Below, in pieces: positions 1-9,922 of a stretch of 59,249 nt of DNA. Position 1 is the first letter of the stretch, and each line of letters starts with the position of its first letter. The notes under the pieces were generated by a model. The model was not told the DNA's origin. It ran no database searches and worked only from the letters and a program-made list of their open reading frames with translations. Origin of the DNA: Acidobacteriaceae bacterium (lineage in GTDB: Bacteria > Acidobacteriota > Terriglobia > Terriglobales > Acidobacteriaceae); NCBI GenBank assembly GCA_003138365.1, contig PLFY01000216.1, positions 1 to 59,249 on the forward strand, written 5' to 3'. Position numbers and translations under genes: made by a program.

Positions 1-75
1 TCGTTGTGCGGTGCGCTCTACCCGGCCTGGATGGCAGCGCGGAAAGACCCGATCGACGCGCTGGCGTACGAGTAG
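1..75 (+). CDS. ABC transporter permease, C-terminal tail (partial)
   Basis: Only the last 24 codons are present; the gene enters from the left edge and stops at TAG 73-75. The tail YPAWMAARKDPIDALAYE matches the typical end of MacB/FtsX-type permeases, where a last membrane helix is followed by a P-A-x-x-A-x-x-x-P-x-x-A-L-x-x-E motif. Such permeases export peptides or lipophilic compounds with a separate ATPase, and long fused versions are common in acidobacteria. The substrate cannot be inferred from this fragment. Confidence 0.7.
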   Translation, partial: SLCGALYPAWMAARKDPIDALAYE

Positions 76-130
76 CGCATGAACTGATTTTTCGGGGCCG
101 GCCTGGTGGGCGCCGTGCTGGAGACTCGCT

Positions 131-646
131 TCAGTCGAGAAGCTTCTCGATCTCGTCCAGGTCGAAGCGGCACGAGCTGCCGGGGATATTGAAGCAGCGG
201 GCTTGCAGGGGCTCAAGCCGGCCCGCAACAAACTGATACTTCGGCCCGTCCGGATCAATGACGAGAATGGTTTGGATACCCATTTGCTCATACCTTCCGC
301 ATTTGGTCATGACCCGCTTGAGCGTGTCGGTGGGCGAGAGAACCTCAAATACTGCGACCGGAGGATGAGTAACAATCTGCTCGATGGGCAAGTTGCGGTC
401 GAGAAGGGCCACGTCGGGTACGAGGAAACAAGTAGGCGCGACCTGCACTCTGAGCTCCGGCCGGACGCGAATCTGACCTTTCTGCGCCTGTTGTTCAAAC
501 CAGACAAGGATTGCTTTCTGCCACGCGGAATGATCGTTTTCTCCCACGGCGCGCTCCTCGATCTGCCCGTCGACGTATTCGGCATCGGGCTCGAAGGAAC
601 TGCGCAGATACTCTTCAAGAGGCACAAACGTTGTCGCGGCTGCCAT
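131..646 (-). CDS. Uma2-family (DUF820) putative endonuclease
   Basis: A 171-aa protein. The start at 646 is chosen because an excellent ribosome site (AGGGAGG) lies just upstream; the frame stays open further upstream, but that extension has no such site and no family resemblance. The fold is the PD-(D/E)XK-like restriction nuclease fold of the Uma2 family: an N-terminal EEYLR...DAEYVDGQI segment, a central VPDVALLD carrying the putative metal-binding Asp, VFEVLSPTD carrying the Glu, and the closing ILVIDPDG strand. The family is highly expanded in cyanobacteria and acidobacteria, and its cellular role is unknown. It stands alone, antisense to the permease tail. Confidence 0.8.
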   Translation of the reverse strand: MAAATTFVPLEEYLRSSFEPDAEYVDGQIEERAVGENDHSAWQKAILVWFEQQAQKGQIRVRPELRVQVAPTCFLVPDVALLDRNLPIEQIVTHPPVAVFEVLSPTDTLKRVMTKCGRYEQMGIQTILVIDPDGPKYQFVAGRLEPLQARCFNIPGSSCRFDLDEIEKLLD

Positions 647-1257
647 GGCTCCTCCCTTGAAGACCATCTTACTCCCGCGCCATCGCTCTCCCACGCCACC
701 GAAGGCGCGGAATTGGCCTTTCGTGCCAGGAAAGAACAAGCCACCCATCCTGAGCGATCCGTCATTTTTGCCCGATAAGGAGCCCTGCGCCGGGGCTTGC
801 AGCGGACGCCAGCCGGCGGGAATTGGGTTTCGGGCCAATTTTGCACTTCTCAAGGGTAGGGTATTCATTTAGACTGACCGTGTCCCCCAGAATCAACGCC
901 GCAAGAGATCAGAGAATATACGCGGCAACGAAATACGATGGGGGCGTACCTCAGCCAGCGGCAACCACTGCCGGCGCCAGAACGGGCTCCAGATGGGGAC
1001 AAAAGATTTACCAGCTTGCAACACTTCTGTATTCTGGTGTATACCGGGCAATCGTTACAAATAGAGAACCGCTTCAGTTTGGATTTGGCAGATGAGCGGT
1101 CGAGCCCAGAAAAATACCTTTGACGGATTCCTCATTTTAGACGGAACCGCCGCAAGACCCTTTGCACGAAGTTGAGACAAAGTTAGGCCTAGCCGGCCGC
1201 CGGGGCACGTGGCGCGGAGGGCGACGCACAACAAAATTCTTTGAGGAGAGCCAATAC
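647..1257. other. Intergenic region, divergent upstream sequences
   Basis: This 611-bp region separates the Uma2 gene (minus) from the TonB receptor (plus). No convincing gene is seen. A possible housekeeping promoter reading right is TTGCAA (1016-1021), an 18-bp spacer and TATACC (1040-1045), which would give a leader of about 200 nt for the receptor. The receptor's ribosome site GAGGAG lies at about 1243-1248. The promoter is a weak match and is inferred only. Confidence 0.3.
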
Positions 1258-4200
1258 ATGTCAAGGAACCTGCTGAACAGAGTTGTATTTGTATTCGCGT
1301 TGCTTCTGGTGTGTATGGCGCCAGCCGTTGCGCAGACATACACCGAAGGCGCGCTCGCGGGCACAGTATTTGACCCCAGCGGTGCAGTTGTAGCGAACGC
1401 GGCGATTGTCATCCACAACGATGGCACCAATGCCGAGGTGCGTCTGTCCTCTGACGGCAGCGGTTACTACAAGGCGGCGCAATTGCCTGCGGCCGTGTAT
1501 ACCGTAACGGTGAACGCGGCGGGTTTTGGTGCGTTCAAGGAAGTCAACGTGATCGTGCAGGTTGGCCAGACGACTGAAGTCTCGCCTCATCTGTCGGCCG
1601 CCGGCGCCACATCGAATGTGGTGGTGACCGGTGAAGCTCCGATTCTGAACTTCGAGTCGCCGGATATCAGCGCGGTTCTTACCTCGGAGAACCTTGAGGA
1701 TTTGCCGCTGAACGGCGGTCGCTGGTCGGATATGACGCTGCTGACTCCGGGCGCGGTGGGCGACGCTAACGGTTTTGGCTTGATTTCTTTCCGCGGTATC
1801 AGCCCGCTTCTGAACAACGTTGAAATCGACGGCGCGGACGACAACCAGGCCTACTACTCTGAAGAGCGTGGCCGCACACGTGAAGGCTACTCCACATCGA
1901 AGTACATGGTCGAGGAGTTCCAGGTCAACACCGGCGTCTACTCGACAGAGTACGGGCGCGCCGCCGGCGGCGTGATCAACGCCGTATCGAAGAGCGGCTC
2001 CAACACTCTCCACGGCATCGCATATTTTTCCGACCGCGACAACGACTGGGGCGCGTTGAATCCCTTCGTTACCAACACGGTGAATACAGGCACCCCAACG
2101 TCGCCAACCTTTGCCACAGGACCCTACAAGCCGAAAGACTGGCGCAAGGAATGGGGATTCGATGCGGGCGGCGCGTTGAAGAAGGATAAGCTTTTCTGGT
2201 TCTATGGTTTTGCCCAGTATCGGCGCAACTTCCCTGGTACCGCCAAGGCGGATACGCCCGGCTCGTTCTTTGTGCTCCCGGATGCGGTCGCTCCCGCAGG
2301 CTCGAGCTGCAACGTCAACACAACCGCGGGCAGCTATGGGTACATGACCGGGCTCAGCAGCAGTTCAGCCACTTATTCGGTGGACCAGCAGTCTTGTGAG
2401 TTGGCCGCTCGCCTCACCGCCGCGGGTCTGGGCGGATACAACACATACGCGGCCGGCGCAACGGCTTACTCCACCCAGTTGGTCAACCTGCTTTCCGATT
2501 TGGGGACCGTTCCACGCACAGGCAACGAGGAACTGAACACGCCCAAGCTTGACTGGCATGTCAATGGCAAGAATACGGCCAGTTTTCTCTTCCACCGGCT
2601 GCGTTGGGATTCGCCGGGCGGCGTTCAGACGCAGTCCACGAATGCCTATGCCGTGGACACATTCGGAACCGACTTTGTGAAGTTGGACTACGGTCTGACG
2701 AAGCTGGACAGCTTGATCACGTCAAACATCGCCAACGAAGTTCGCTATCAGTACAGCCGGGAGTTGAATGACGAAGGCCAGCAGCCGTACAGTGCTTACA
2801 CCAAGCAATACCTGCAAAGCACCAACGGCGTTACGAATACAGCCGCGGGGGATTTTAGTCCCAATGTGCCGGAAGTATCGCTGGACTCCCCCTCCTCGGT
2901 CGGATTCTATCTAGGGTCGCCATATTACTCGTACCGCAAGGCGCTGCCCGACGAGCGCAAATGGCAGGTGGGCGACACGCTGTCGTGGCAGAAGGGGAAC
3001 CACTCCTTCAAGTTCGGTGCGGACCTGATCCACAACTACGACATCCTCAATAACACCTACGAGGGCAACGGAGTCTATTCCTACAGTTACATCGGCAACT
3101 ACTTTGCCGACATCATGACGGAAGGAAACAAGACCGACTCCTGCAACAGCAGCGGCCCTACGTCGCCTGGCACCAGCGGCACAAATTACACGGGGACCTC
3201 TCCCTGCGGAACCTTCGTTCAGGGCTTTGGACCGGCTGCTTGGGACATGGCGACCATGGATTACGGCTTCTTTGGCGAGGATCACTGGAAGCTTACCCCG
3301 CGTCTGACCATCGATCTCGGCCTGCGCTGGGACTATGAAAGCCTTCCGGCGCCGTACGCAGCCTTGACTGTAGCATCTGGCAGTTTCACGCCTTATCTGG
3401 CGTCGTCGAATGGTATTTGCGGTGCTTACACTGGCCCCGGCACCTGCCCCTCGCTGGCTGCCCAGGCTAATCTTACCAATCACCCCAGCGACAAGAATAA
3501 TTGGGGTCCACGTGTCGGCCTGGCATACGATCCCTTTGGTGACGGCAAGACCACGGTTCGCATCGGTTACGGCCTCTTCTTTGGCCGCGTGACCAACGGC
3601 GCATTGCTCAACAACTTGCTGAATACGGGCAGTCCGGCGGGCCAGTACACCACCTCGTCTATCAAGCCGAGCAGCGCGACGGCGCCGCAGTTCCCCAATA
3701 TCATCACCTCGGGATCCTTTAGTGGGCCGAGCTCCTACTTCTTCGCGCAGAACTTCCACAACCCGGAGGTTCATGAGTTCGACGCTTCGCTGCAACAGGC
3801 GGTTGGACGCGGCACGATATTCCAACTGAACTACCTGGGTTCGCTGGGCCGGCACATGCCGAACGCGCTCAACATCAACCTGAACCCGAATGCGAATACG
3901 AACGCCACCGCGGTCACGCCCAACGGAGTCATCGATAGCGTGATCACCGTTTACGACCCGACCGGTGCGGGGCCAATTCCTTCGGGAAGGACCTTCGTGG
4001 TTCCAACCTACACCAACCTGCTGAATTCCAACTTCGGGGCTGTGAACGAACTGGTGAGCAACATCAATTCCAGTTACAACGCCCTGGTTGGTGAGATACA
4101 GAACAAGTCGTTGAAGCTGTTTCAGTTCGACGTGAACTACACCTGGTCCCACGCCCTGGACTACAACCAGAACGAGTCAACCACCACCCTGAGCAGCGGC

Positions 4201-4872
4201 ACATTCGATCCGTACAACATTGACGGATATGTCAAGGGCGCCAACTACGGAAACTCGCAGTTCAACGTACCCAACCGTCTGGTCGCCTGGGCGCTGATCA
4301 ACTCGCCCAACAGCCAGAGAACCGACTGGGTGAAGTATTTTGCGAACGGCTGGAGCCTGAACCCGGTATTTCAGGCGCAGAACGGCCTGCCGTATTCGGC
4401 CTCAATCGGTACCGGTTACCCGTCCTATTCCGCGTACGGCTCCAATTGGAACGGCGCCGGAACCAACTACTGGATTCCTGCGATTGGCCGCGATACTTAT
4501 AAGCAGGCACGCACGATGGTTGCCGATATGCGGTTGGAGAAGCAGTTCACGATCAATGCCTACGACAAGCCGTATCACTTGCAGTTACTGGGCGAGTTCT
4601 TCAACATCGCCAATCACGAGAACGTTACAGGCGTGAGCTCGAACGCGTACAACCTTGCAGATAACTCCGGCGTGACGAAGCTTTGCACCGGCACAGGGTC
4701 AGGCGGGTCGACGGTGGCAGGTCAGGCGCAGGATGAATGCGCAACCATGACCTTCCTTCCAAAGGCGGGCGCAGGGTATCTTGCCAGCGGCTTTGGCGTG
4801 CCGACGAACGCCAACTCCAACTTTGCCTATAGCCAGCGCCAGGTGCAGTTGTCACTGCGGCTGGACTTCTAG
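1258..4872 (+). CDS. TonB-dependent receptor with carboxypeptidase-regulatory domain (Oar-like)
   Basis: A 1204-aa outer-membrane protein. ATG 1258 follows GAGGAG and begins a signal peptide (residues 1-25, cut after AVA). Residues about 30-110 form a CarboxypepD_reg beta-sandwich (GTVFDPSGAVV...). A plug-like segment follows (residues about 130-260, with ENLEDLPLNGG and TEYGRAAGGVINAVSKSG), then a long beta-barrel rich in Asn, Tyr and Ser that ends in the outer-membrane signature LSLRLDF with a terminal Phe. Acidobacteria carry dozens of such receptors for uptake of large substrates, perhaps glycans or peptides; the ligand is unknown. It is monocistronic and ends at a strong terminator. Confidence 0.92.
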   Translation: MSRNLLNRVVFVFALLLVCMAPAVAQTYTEGALAGTVFDPSGAVVANAAIVIHNDGTNAEVRLSSDGSGYYKAAQLPAAVYTVTVNAAGFGAFKEVNVIVQVGQTTEVSPHLSAAGATSNVVVTGEAPILNFESPDISAVLTSENLEDLPLNGGRWSDMTLLTPGAVGDANGFGLISFRGISPLLNNVEIDGADDNQAYYSEERGRTREGYSTSKYMVEEFQVNTGVYSTEYGRAAGGVINAVSKSGSNTLHGIAYFSDRDNDWGALNPFVTNTVNTGTPTSPTFATGPYKPKDWRKEWGFDAGGALKKDKLFWFYGFAQYRRNFPGTAKADTPGSFFVLPDAVAPAGSSCNVNTTAGSYGYMTGLSSSSATYSVDQQSCELAARLTAAGLGGYNTYAAGATAYSTQLVNLLSDLGTVPRTGNEELNTPKLDWHVNGKNTASFLFHRLRWDSPGGVQTQSTNAYAVDTFGTDFVKLDYGLTKLDSLITSNIANEVRYQYSRELNDEGQQPYSAYTKQYLQSTNGVTNTAAGDFSPNVPEVSLDSPSSVGFYLGSPYYSYRKALPDERKWQVGDTLSWQKGNHSFKFGADLIHNYDILNNTYEGNGVYSYSYIGNYFADIMTEGNKTDSCNSSGPTSPGTSGTNYTGTSPCGTFVQGFGPAAWDMATMDYGFFGEDHWKLTPRLTIDLGLRWDYESLPAPYAALTVASGSFTPYLASSNGICGAYTGPGTCPSLAAQANLTNHPSDKNNWGPRVGLAYDPFGDGKTTVRIGYGLFFGRVTNGALLNNLLNTGSPAGQYTTSSIKPSSATAPQFPNIITSGSFSGPSSYFFAQNFHNPEVHEFDASLQQAVGRGTIFQLNYLGSLGRHMPNALNINLNPNANTNATAVTPNGVIDSVITVYDPTGAGPIPSGRTFVVPTYTNLLNSNFGAVNELVSNINSSYNALVGEIQNKSLKLFQFDVNYTWSHALDYNQNESTTTLSSGTFDPYNIDGYVKGANYGNSQFNVPNRLVAWALINSPNSQRTDWVKYFANGWSLNPVFQAQNGLPYSASIGTGYPSYSAYGSNWNGAGTNYWIPAIGRDTYKQARTMVADMRLEKQFTINAYDKPYHLQLLGEFFNIANHENVTGVSSNAYNLADNSGVTKLCTGTGSGGSTVAGQAQDECATMTFLPKAGAGYLASGFGVPTNANSNFAYSQRQVQLSLRLDF

Positions 4873-4895
4873 CCAACGCAAAAGCAAGTTGAATG

Positions 4896-4925
4896 AGGGC
4901 GGTGGCTTCGGCTGCCGCCCTTTTT
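4896..4925 (+). terminator. Rho-independent terminator of the TonB receptor gene
   Basis: An 11-bp stem (AGGGCGGTGGC / GCTGCCGCCCT, two G-T wobbles) closes a TTCG tetraloop and is followed by five T residues. It lies 24 bp after the receptor stop codon. Confidence 0.85.
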
Positions 4926-5123
4926 CTTGCCGGTGAAGAAACCGGAGATGCCTTCCATACGATTGGGATTTGAAGACCGGCGGATCGTTCTGCGCGGAGA
5001 GCCGCCACGTTTTCTTATCGCGCGACCGGGGCCTGGCGCGAAGAGCGGTTCGGGCGCGGTATACTCGATGCATTCCCTTCGAGACGTTCTTTAATTCAGG
5101 CCTGCACCGCGGAGAAACGGCCA

Positions 5124-6758
5124 TTGACCCATTCGTCCAAACGCTGGCTTTACGCAACCTGGCTGGTGCCGATCGCAGGCTTCGCGGTTTTGCACGCGCT
5201 CAATTTGAGAGCCGATTTTCCCAACCATTCCCCGTGGTATATGGATTGGGCCAAATACACCGATGAGGGCTGGTATGGGAACGCCGCCATTCGCGCGCAT
5301 CTGTTCGGGAACTGGTATCTTCCGGGGGACTTCAATCCCGCGCCCGCGGTTCCCGTGTGGCCGTTTCTGGAGTGGATACTGTTCTTCTTCACCGGGGTTA
5401 CGATCCAGGCAGCGCGCGGGTTGGCCATCGCTTTCCTTTTTGCCAATCTGCTGTTGAGCTACCTGCTGCTGAGGGCCCGGGGGCCGCGTTGGATGGGGCT
5501 TCTCGCGGTCACGCTGCTGGTGAGCAGCCCGTTTCTTTATTGCTTCAGCCGGCTTGCCATTCTGGAGCCGATGCTGACCACGCTGACGCTGGCAGCTTTG
5601 AATCTGGCGATCCGGCTGCCCCGATTGCGCCGCCCGTTGTGGGCCTCGGCCTGGATCGGCCTGCTCTTCACCTTGATGATGCTCACCAAGACCACCGCTG
5701 CTTTTCTCCTTCCGGCTCTTGGGTGGGCCATGGTGCTGCCGCTTTGGCAAAACCGCAGAGCCGCCGTGCGCTGCGCTCTGGCGGCGGCGGGCGTCTTTGC
5801 CGTCACATTTGGCCTTTGGATGACGCTGGTCGTCAGCTTGGGTCTGTTTCCCGACTACAAGTACCTTTTCTTTGTGAACAAGTACGACAAGCCGCCGGAG
5901 TTCTACTGGCCGCTGATCAGCTTCTGGTGGTCGTTCCACGGCGGACTTTGGGTGGACAGTATTCTGATTCCGCTCGCCGGCGTGGTGGTGTTGGGCGCCG
6001 TCCTGGCTGGAACTCTACGATTCCGGCGCGACACGTGGGGCCGCAGACTGTTGCTTGACCCGGTCTTTGGGGCTTCAGTCTTGGCTGTCGCCGGCTATAT
6101 CCTTTTCATGACCTACCAGAACCATCCCCAGCCGCGTTATTTTGCCGTGGTGGCCTTCTTCAGTTTCTTTTTGGTGGCGCAGGGGGCCGAGGCGCTGCTC
6201 AGGCAAGCGGCCCAGCCTGGCCAAGACAGGATGCGCCGGCTCTCAACCCGCCTTCTGGGTTGGGGCGTAGTTGGACTGGCGGCGATGGCGGCGGCAATCA
6301 ATGGCGCATGGACCTTGAACTACGCCGCCCATCCGGAATACACGTTTGTGAATGCGGCAGAGCGGCTGACCCACTTTATCGATACGCACCCGAACGGCAA
6401 GCGGCTGCTGGTTTCGATCAGCGGCGACCAGATCACGCTGGTGACCCACCTGCCCACCCTGTGCGACGATTTCGGCACGCCCACCCGCTCCATGCCGGAC
6501 CTGGTCTCCAAACTCGCGTACTATCAGCCGGGCTGGTATGCCACCTGGAACGACCTTGATCCCGGAACCATCGAGGATCTCCATAGCCGCTTCTCGCTGG
6601 AACAGGTAGCCAGCTTTCGCGCCTTCGACGATTCGGATCGCAACATACTGGTGCTCTTCAAGTTGCACCCGCTCCCCGGCGGACGGGTTCGCATCCCCGG
6701 CGACCAGAACCTGCAGGTTCCGCTCCCCGGCGACAAGTTCGACATTCCGGTCGAGTAG
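5124..6758 (+). CDS. GT39/ArnT-like membrane glycosyltransferase family protein
   Basis: A 544-aa polytopic membrane protein. The proposed start is a TTG at 5124, nine bases after GGAG. Residues 8-28 form the first helix. The next loop has an acidic pair (YMDWAKYTDEGWYGNAAIRA, residues about 39-58), resembling the catalytic D-E of GT-C enzymes of the PMT/ArnT type, which transfer sugars from polyprenyl phosphates. About ten hydrophobic segments follow up to residue about 400, then a soluble C-terminal domain. Acceptor and donor are unknown. No sugar or lipid-A genes adjoin it, so the function is a family-level call. Confidence 0.72.
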   Translation: MTHSSKRWLYATWLVPIAGFAVLHALNLRADFPNHSPWYMDWAKYTDEGWYGNAAIRAHLFGNWYLPGDFNPAPAVPVWPFLEWILFFFTGVTIQAARGLAIAFLFANLLLSYLLLRARGPRWMGLLAVTLLVSSPFLYCFSRLAILEPMLTTLTLAALNLAIRLPRLRRPLWASAWIGLLFTLMMLTKTTAAFLLPALGWAMVLPLWQNRRAAVRCALAAAGVFAVTFGLWMTLVVSLGLFPDYKYLFFVNKYDKPPEFYWPLISFWWSFHGGLWVDSILIPLAGVVVLGAVLAGTLRFRRDTWGRRLLLDPVFGASVLAVAGYILFMTYQNHPQPRYFAVVAFFSFFLVAQGAEALLRQAAQPGQDRMRRLSTRLLGWGVVGLAAMAAAINGAWTLNYAAHPEYTFVNAAERLTHFIDTHPNGKRLLVSISGDQITLVTHLPTLCDDFGTPTRSMPDLVSKLAYYQPGWYATWNDLDPGTIEDLHSRFSLEQVASFRAFDDSDRNILVLFKLHPLPGGRVRIPGDQNLQVPLPGDKFDIPVE

Positions 6759-6922
6759 CTCGCGAGCGGCTGGGAGCGCGCCTCACTTGGGGAAGGAAAG
6801 GCGGCATCGGACAGCCCAGGGCGGCCTCAGGAGCCAGCGTGTGCGCAACCCATGCGCCGGTGCTCGGCAAAGTCCCGCCCAAATCGGTCCTTTTCGGATT
6901 CGGGAAGGGGGCTCGGAAATCC

Positions 6923-6938
6923 TGTGACTGCAATCACT
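6923..6938. promoter_or_regulatory. CRP/FNR-type binding site upstream of hppA
   Basis: TGTGACTGCAATCACT fits the TGTGA-N6-TCACA palindrome with one mismatch. It is centred about 123 bp before the hppA start codon. The rest of the 295-bp gap between the glycosyltransferase and hppA shows no gene and no clear sigma-70 promoter. Confidence 0.45.
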
Positions 6939-7053
6939 CGACAGCGGCCAGCGCGGATGGTAGCCTTGCCGTGGCTTTTCCCCAGTGTTCAAAGAGGTCG
7001 CGTTTCCTGGGGTCGTTCGTAATACGGCTTCAAACCTTTGTCTTGGAGGACAT

Positions 7054-9645
7054 GTGACAGTTCAGTATTGGGTGTACTTCTTTCTGGGCGTGAGCGTGCT
7101 ATCGCTCGTTGTAGCCTTCTTCTTCGCGCGCCAAGTGATCGGCTCTGACAGCGGAACTCCGGCGATGCGGAAGATCGCAGGAGCCATCAAAGAAGGCGCG
7201 GCGGGGTTTCTGAAGCGCCAGTACAAGACCGTGGCGGCCCTCCTGGCCCTGCTGCTTCCCACATTCGCTTACGCCCAGACGGAACACGCAGGCGGCGGAG
7301 GCGAAGCCAACCTGGTGCTGCCGGATTTGTCGAGCGTGAATTTTTTCGGCATGAACGGGCATGCTCTTCTGATGATCGGATTGCTGTTCTGCGCCGGCGG
7401 CCTGTTGTTCGGCCTGACGATCTATGTGCAGTTGAAGAACCTGCCGGTTCATCGCTCGATGCGCGAAGTGTCCGAACTGATCTATGAGACGTGCAAAACG
7501 TATCTGGTGACGCAGGGCAAGTTCATTCTTCTGCTCTGGGTTTTCATCGCGGTAATTATTTCGCTGTACTTCGGCGTTCTGGCGCCGGTGCCGAACAAAC
7601 CGATTGCGGTTACGCTGCCGATCATTCTGTTTTTTTCGCTCCTCGGCATCGCGGGCAGCTACGGGGTGGCGTGGTTCGGAATTCGCGTGAACACATTTGC
7701 GAACTCGCGGACGGCATTCGCGGGGTTGCGCGGCAAGCCGTATCCATGCTTTGCGATTCCGCTCAAGGCCGGCATGAGCATCGGCATGTTGCTGATCTCG
7801 GTCGAACTGCTCATCATGCTCTTCATCCTTTTGTTCATCCCGCGGGATTATGCGGGCCCATGCTTTATCGGCTTCGCAATCGGCGAATCGCTGGGCGCCG
7901 CGGCCCTGCGCATTGCCGGCGGCATCTTCACCAAGATCGCCGACATTGGCTCCGACCTGATGAAGATCGTCTTCAAGATCAAGGAAGACGATGCGCGCAA
8001 CCCCGGTGTCATCGCGGACTGCACGGGTGACAACGCGGGCGATTCCGTCGGCCCCAGCGCCGACGGCTTTGAAACCTACGGCGTCACCGGCGTGGCCTTG
8101 ATCGCATTCATTCTGCTGGCCGTCAAGAGTCCCACCACGCAAGTGCAACTGCTGGTATGGATCTTCGTCATGCGCGTGGCAATGCTGGTCTCCAGTTCGG
8201 GCGCGTACTTTCTCAATGGCGCAATCGCTCGCGCGAGATACGCGGACTCCGACGAAATGGACTTCGAGGCGCCATTGACCTCGCTGGTATGGATCACCTC
8301 CATCGTTTCCATCGTCCTGACCTTCATCGTCACGTACTACATGATTCCCACTCTCGGGGACGGAACGCTCTGGTGGAAGCTGGCTTCCATCATCTCTTGC
8401 GGAACCCTCGCCGGCGCGGTCATACCCGAATTGGTCAAGGTCTTCACTTCCACCAACTCCAGCCACGTGAAAGAGGTCGTAAAATCGGCGCAGGAAGGCG
8501 GCGCTTCCCTGGGAATCCTGTCGGGACTCGTGGCCGGCAATTTCTCGGCCTACTGGCTGGGATTGAGCATGGTCGCGCTGATGGGAATGGGCTATTACTT
8601 CAGCACGGGCCCGTCCATGGATGCCCTGATGCTCGCTCCAGCCGTCTTCGCGTTTGGCCTCGTGGCGTTCGGCTTCCTTGGCATGGGGCCGGTCACGATT
8701 GCGGTGGATTCATACGGGCCGGTAACCGACAATGCTCAATCCATCTACGAGCTGTCGCTGATCGAAACCATTCCCGGCATCGAAGCTGAGTTGAAGAAGG
8801 ACTACAACTTCGACGCGAAGTTCGAACGCGCAAAATACCTGCTGGAAGCCAACGATGGAGCCGGCAATACATTCAAGGCTACGGCAAAGCCGGTGCTGAT
8901 CGGCACAGCCGTGGTGGGCGCGACCACGATGACATTCTCGATCATCATGGCCCTGACCCACGGACTGACCGTTGACGAAGATAAACTCTCTCTGCTGCAC
9001 GCGCCCTTCATGCTCGGGTTGATCTGCGGTGGTGCAGTGATCTTCTGGTTCGCGGGCGCTTCCATGCAGGCGGTCACCACCGGCGCTTACCGCGCGGTCG
9101 AGTTCATCAAGCGGAACATCCACCTGGAAGGCGCGGAGAAGGCATCGGTCAGCGATAGCAAGAAGGTGGTGGAGATCTGCACCAAGTACGCGCAGAAGGG
9201 AATGTTCAACATCTTTCTCGCCGTCTTCTTCGCCACACTTTCGTTCGCGTTCATGGAGCCGTTCTTGTTTGTCGGCTACCTGTTCTCGATTGCGATCTTC
9301 GGTCTGTATGAGGCCATCTTCATGGCCAATGCCGGCGCCGCCTGGGACAATGCGAAGAAGATCGTAGAGGTCGAACTGAAACAGAAAGGGACACCTCTGC
9401 ACGACGCGACCGTGATTGGAGACACGGTCGGCGATCCGTTCAAAGACACCTCGTCGGTGGCAATGAACCCGATTATCAAGTTCACGACGCTGTTCGGATT
9501 ACTTGCTGTCGAGCTTGCAGTGACGCTCAGTTCGCACAATTCGCTGCTCACACACATGCTGGCAGTCGCATTCTTCCTGGTGTCGATGTTCTTCGTGCAT
9601 AGATCGTTCTATGGAATGAGGATTGACTCCAAGGAAAGCGCCTGA
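7054..9645 (+). CDS. hppA: Membrane-bound H+-translocating pyrophosphatase, K+-independent type
   Basis: An 863-aa integral membrane enzyme that couples hydrolysis of pyrophosphate to proton pumping. The start is GTG 7054 after GGAGGA; the open frame extends 69 bp further upstream without a ribosome site. About 16 hydrophobic helices are visible. The catalytic loops are clear: DIGSDLMK (from residue 297) running into EDDARNPGVIADCTGDNAGD, and a late DTVGDPFKDTSS. The position that separates potassium-dependent from independent enzymes reads GNTFK (604-608); a Lys here instead of Ala marks the K+-independent subtype. The N-terminal loop (AYAQTEHAGGGGEANL) is longer than in short bacterial forms. 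Single gene with a terminator just downstream. Confidence 0.95.
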   Translation: MTVQYWVYFFLGVSVLSLVVAFFFARQVIGSDSGTPAMRKIAGAIKEGAAGFLKRQYKTVAALLALLLPTFAYAQTEHAGGGGEANLVLPDLSSVNFFGMNGHALLMIGLLFCAGGLLFGLTIYVQLKNLPVHRSMREVSELIYETCKTYLVTQGKFILLLWVFIAVIISLYFGVLAPVPNKPIAVTLPIILFFSLLGIAGSYGVAWFGIRVNTFANSRTAFAGLRGKPYPCFAIPLKAGMSIGMLLISVELLIMLFILLFIPRDYAGPCFIGFAIGESLGAAALRIAGGIFTKIADIGSDLMKIVFKIKEDDARNPGVIADCTGDNAGDSVGPSADGFETYGVTGVALIAFILLAVKSPTTQVQLLVWIFVMRVAMLVSSSGAYFLNGAIARARYADSDEMDFEAPLTSLVWITSIVSIVLTFIVTYYMIPTLGDGTLWWKLASIISCGTLAGAVIPELVKVFTSTNSSHVKEVVKSAQEGGASLGILSGLVAGNFSAYWLGLSMVALMGMGYYFSTGPSMDALMLAPAVFAFGLVAFGFLGMGPVTIAVDSYGPVTDNAQSIYELSLIETIPGIEAELKKDYNFDAKFERAKYLLEANDGAGNTFKATAKPVLIGTAVVGATTMTFSIIMALTHGLTVDEDKLSLLHAPFMLGLICGGAVIFWFAGASMQAVTTGAYRAVEFIKRNIHLEGAEKASVSDSKKVVEICTKYAQKGMFNIFLAVFFATLSFAFMEPFLFVGYLFSIAIFGLYEAIFMANAGAAWDNAKKIVEVELKQKGTPLHDATVIGDTVGDPFKDTSSVAMNPIIKFTTLFGLLAVELAVTLSSHNSLLTHMLAVAFFLVSMFFVHRSFYGMRIDSKESA

Positions 9646-9663
9646 TTCCTGTCTTGTAATTCG

Positions 9664-9700
9664 AAGAAAACGTCGCCTGGAAACGGGCGGCGTCTTCTTT
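9664..9700 (+). terminator. Terminator after hppA
   Basis: A 14-bp stem (AAGAAAACGTCGCC / GGCGGCGTCTTCTT, two imperfect pairs) with an 8-nt loop, rich in A on the left and T on the right, begins 18 bp after the hppA stop. It could also act on the minus strand. Confidence 0.75.
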
Positions 9701-9859
9701 GCACAATAGGGCGGCGTTCGCTCATCAAGCTGCTGTGCACTGTCACGTTTGTCATGGCGCCCTTGTTCCTGTAGTTTCCAAGGCCTTGTCATCCACGCTT
9801 CGGCGGGACGTCAGGGACGATCACCGATGCACGACCAGACTGGCGGACAACAGAACCGC

Positions 9860-9892
9860 AACGGCCTCACGCTCTGAGTGTGAGGCCGTTTT
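9860..9892 (+). terminator. Second hairpin between convergent genes
   Basis: A perfect 11-bp stem (AACGGCCTCAC / GTGAGGCCGTT) around a 9-nt loop ends in TTTT on the plus strand. It sits between hppA and the convergent GNAT gene and probably insulates them. The 170 bp between the two hairpins show no gene. Confidence 0.6.
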
Positions 9893-9922
9893 GCGTTTGA
9901 GGTTGTAGCTGGGTGCCGGAGG

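Noticed and set aside
2911-4152. Long antisense open frame within the TonB receptor gene
   Set aside because: Arg/Val-rich shadow of a high-GC gene without ribosome site or family resemblance.
7099-8466. 455-codon antisense open frame within hppA
   Set aside because: Same type of shadow; composition (Asp, His, Gln, Arg) mirrors the reverse of a membrane protein gene.
9699-9908. Small open frame between hppA and the GNAT gene
   Set aside because: It spans two hairpins and has no coding character.
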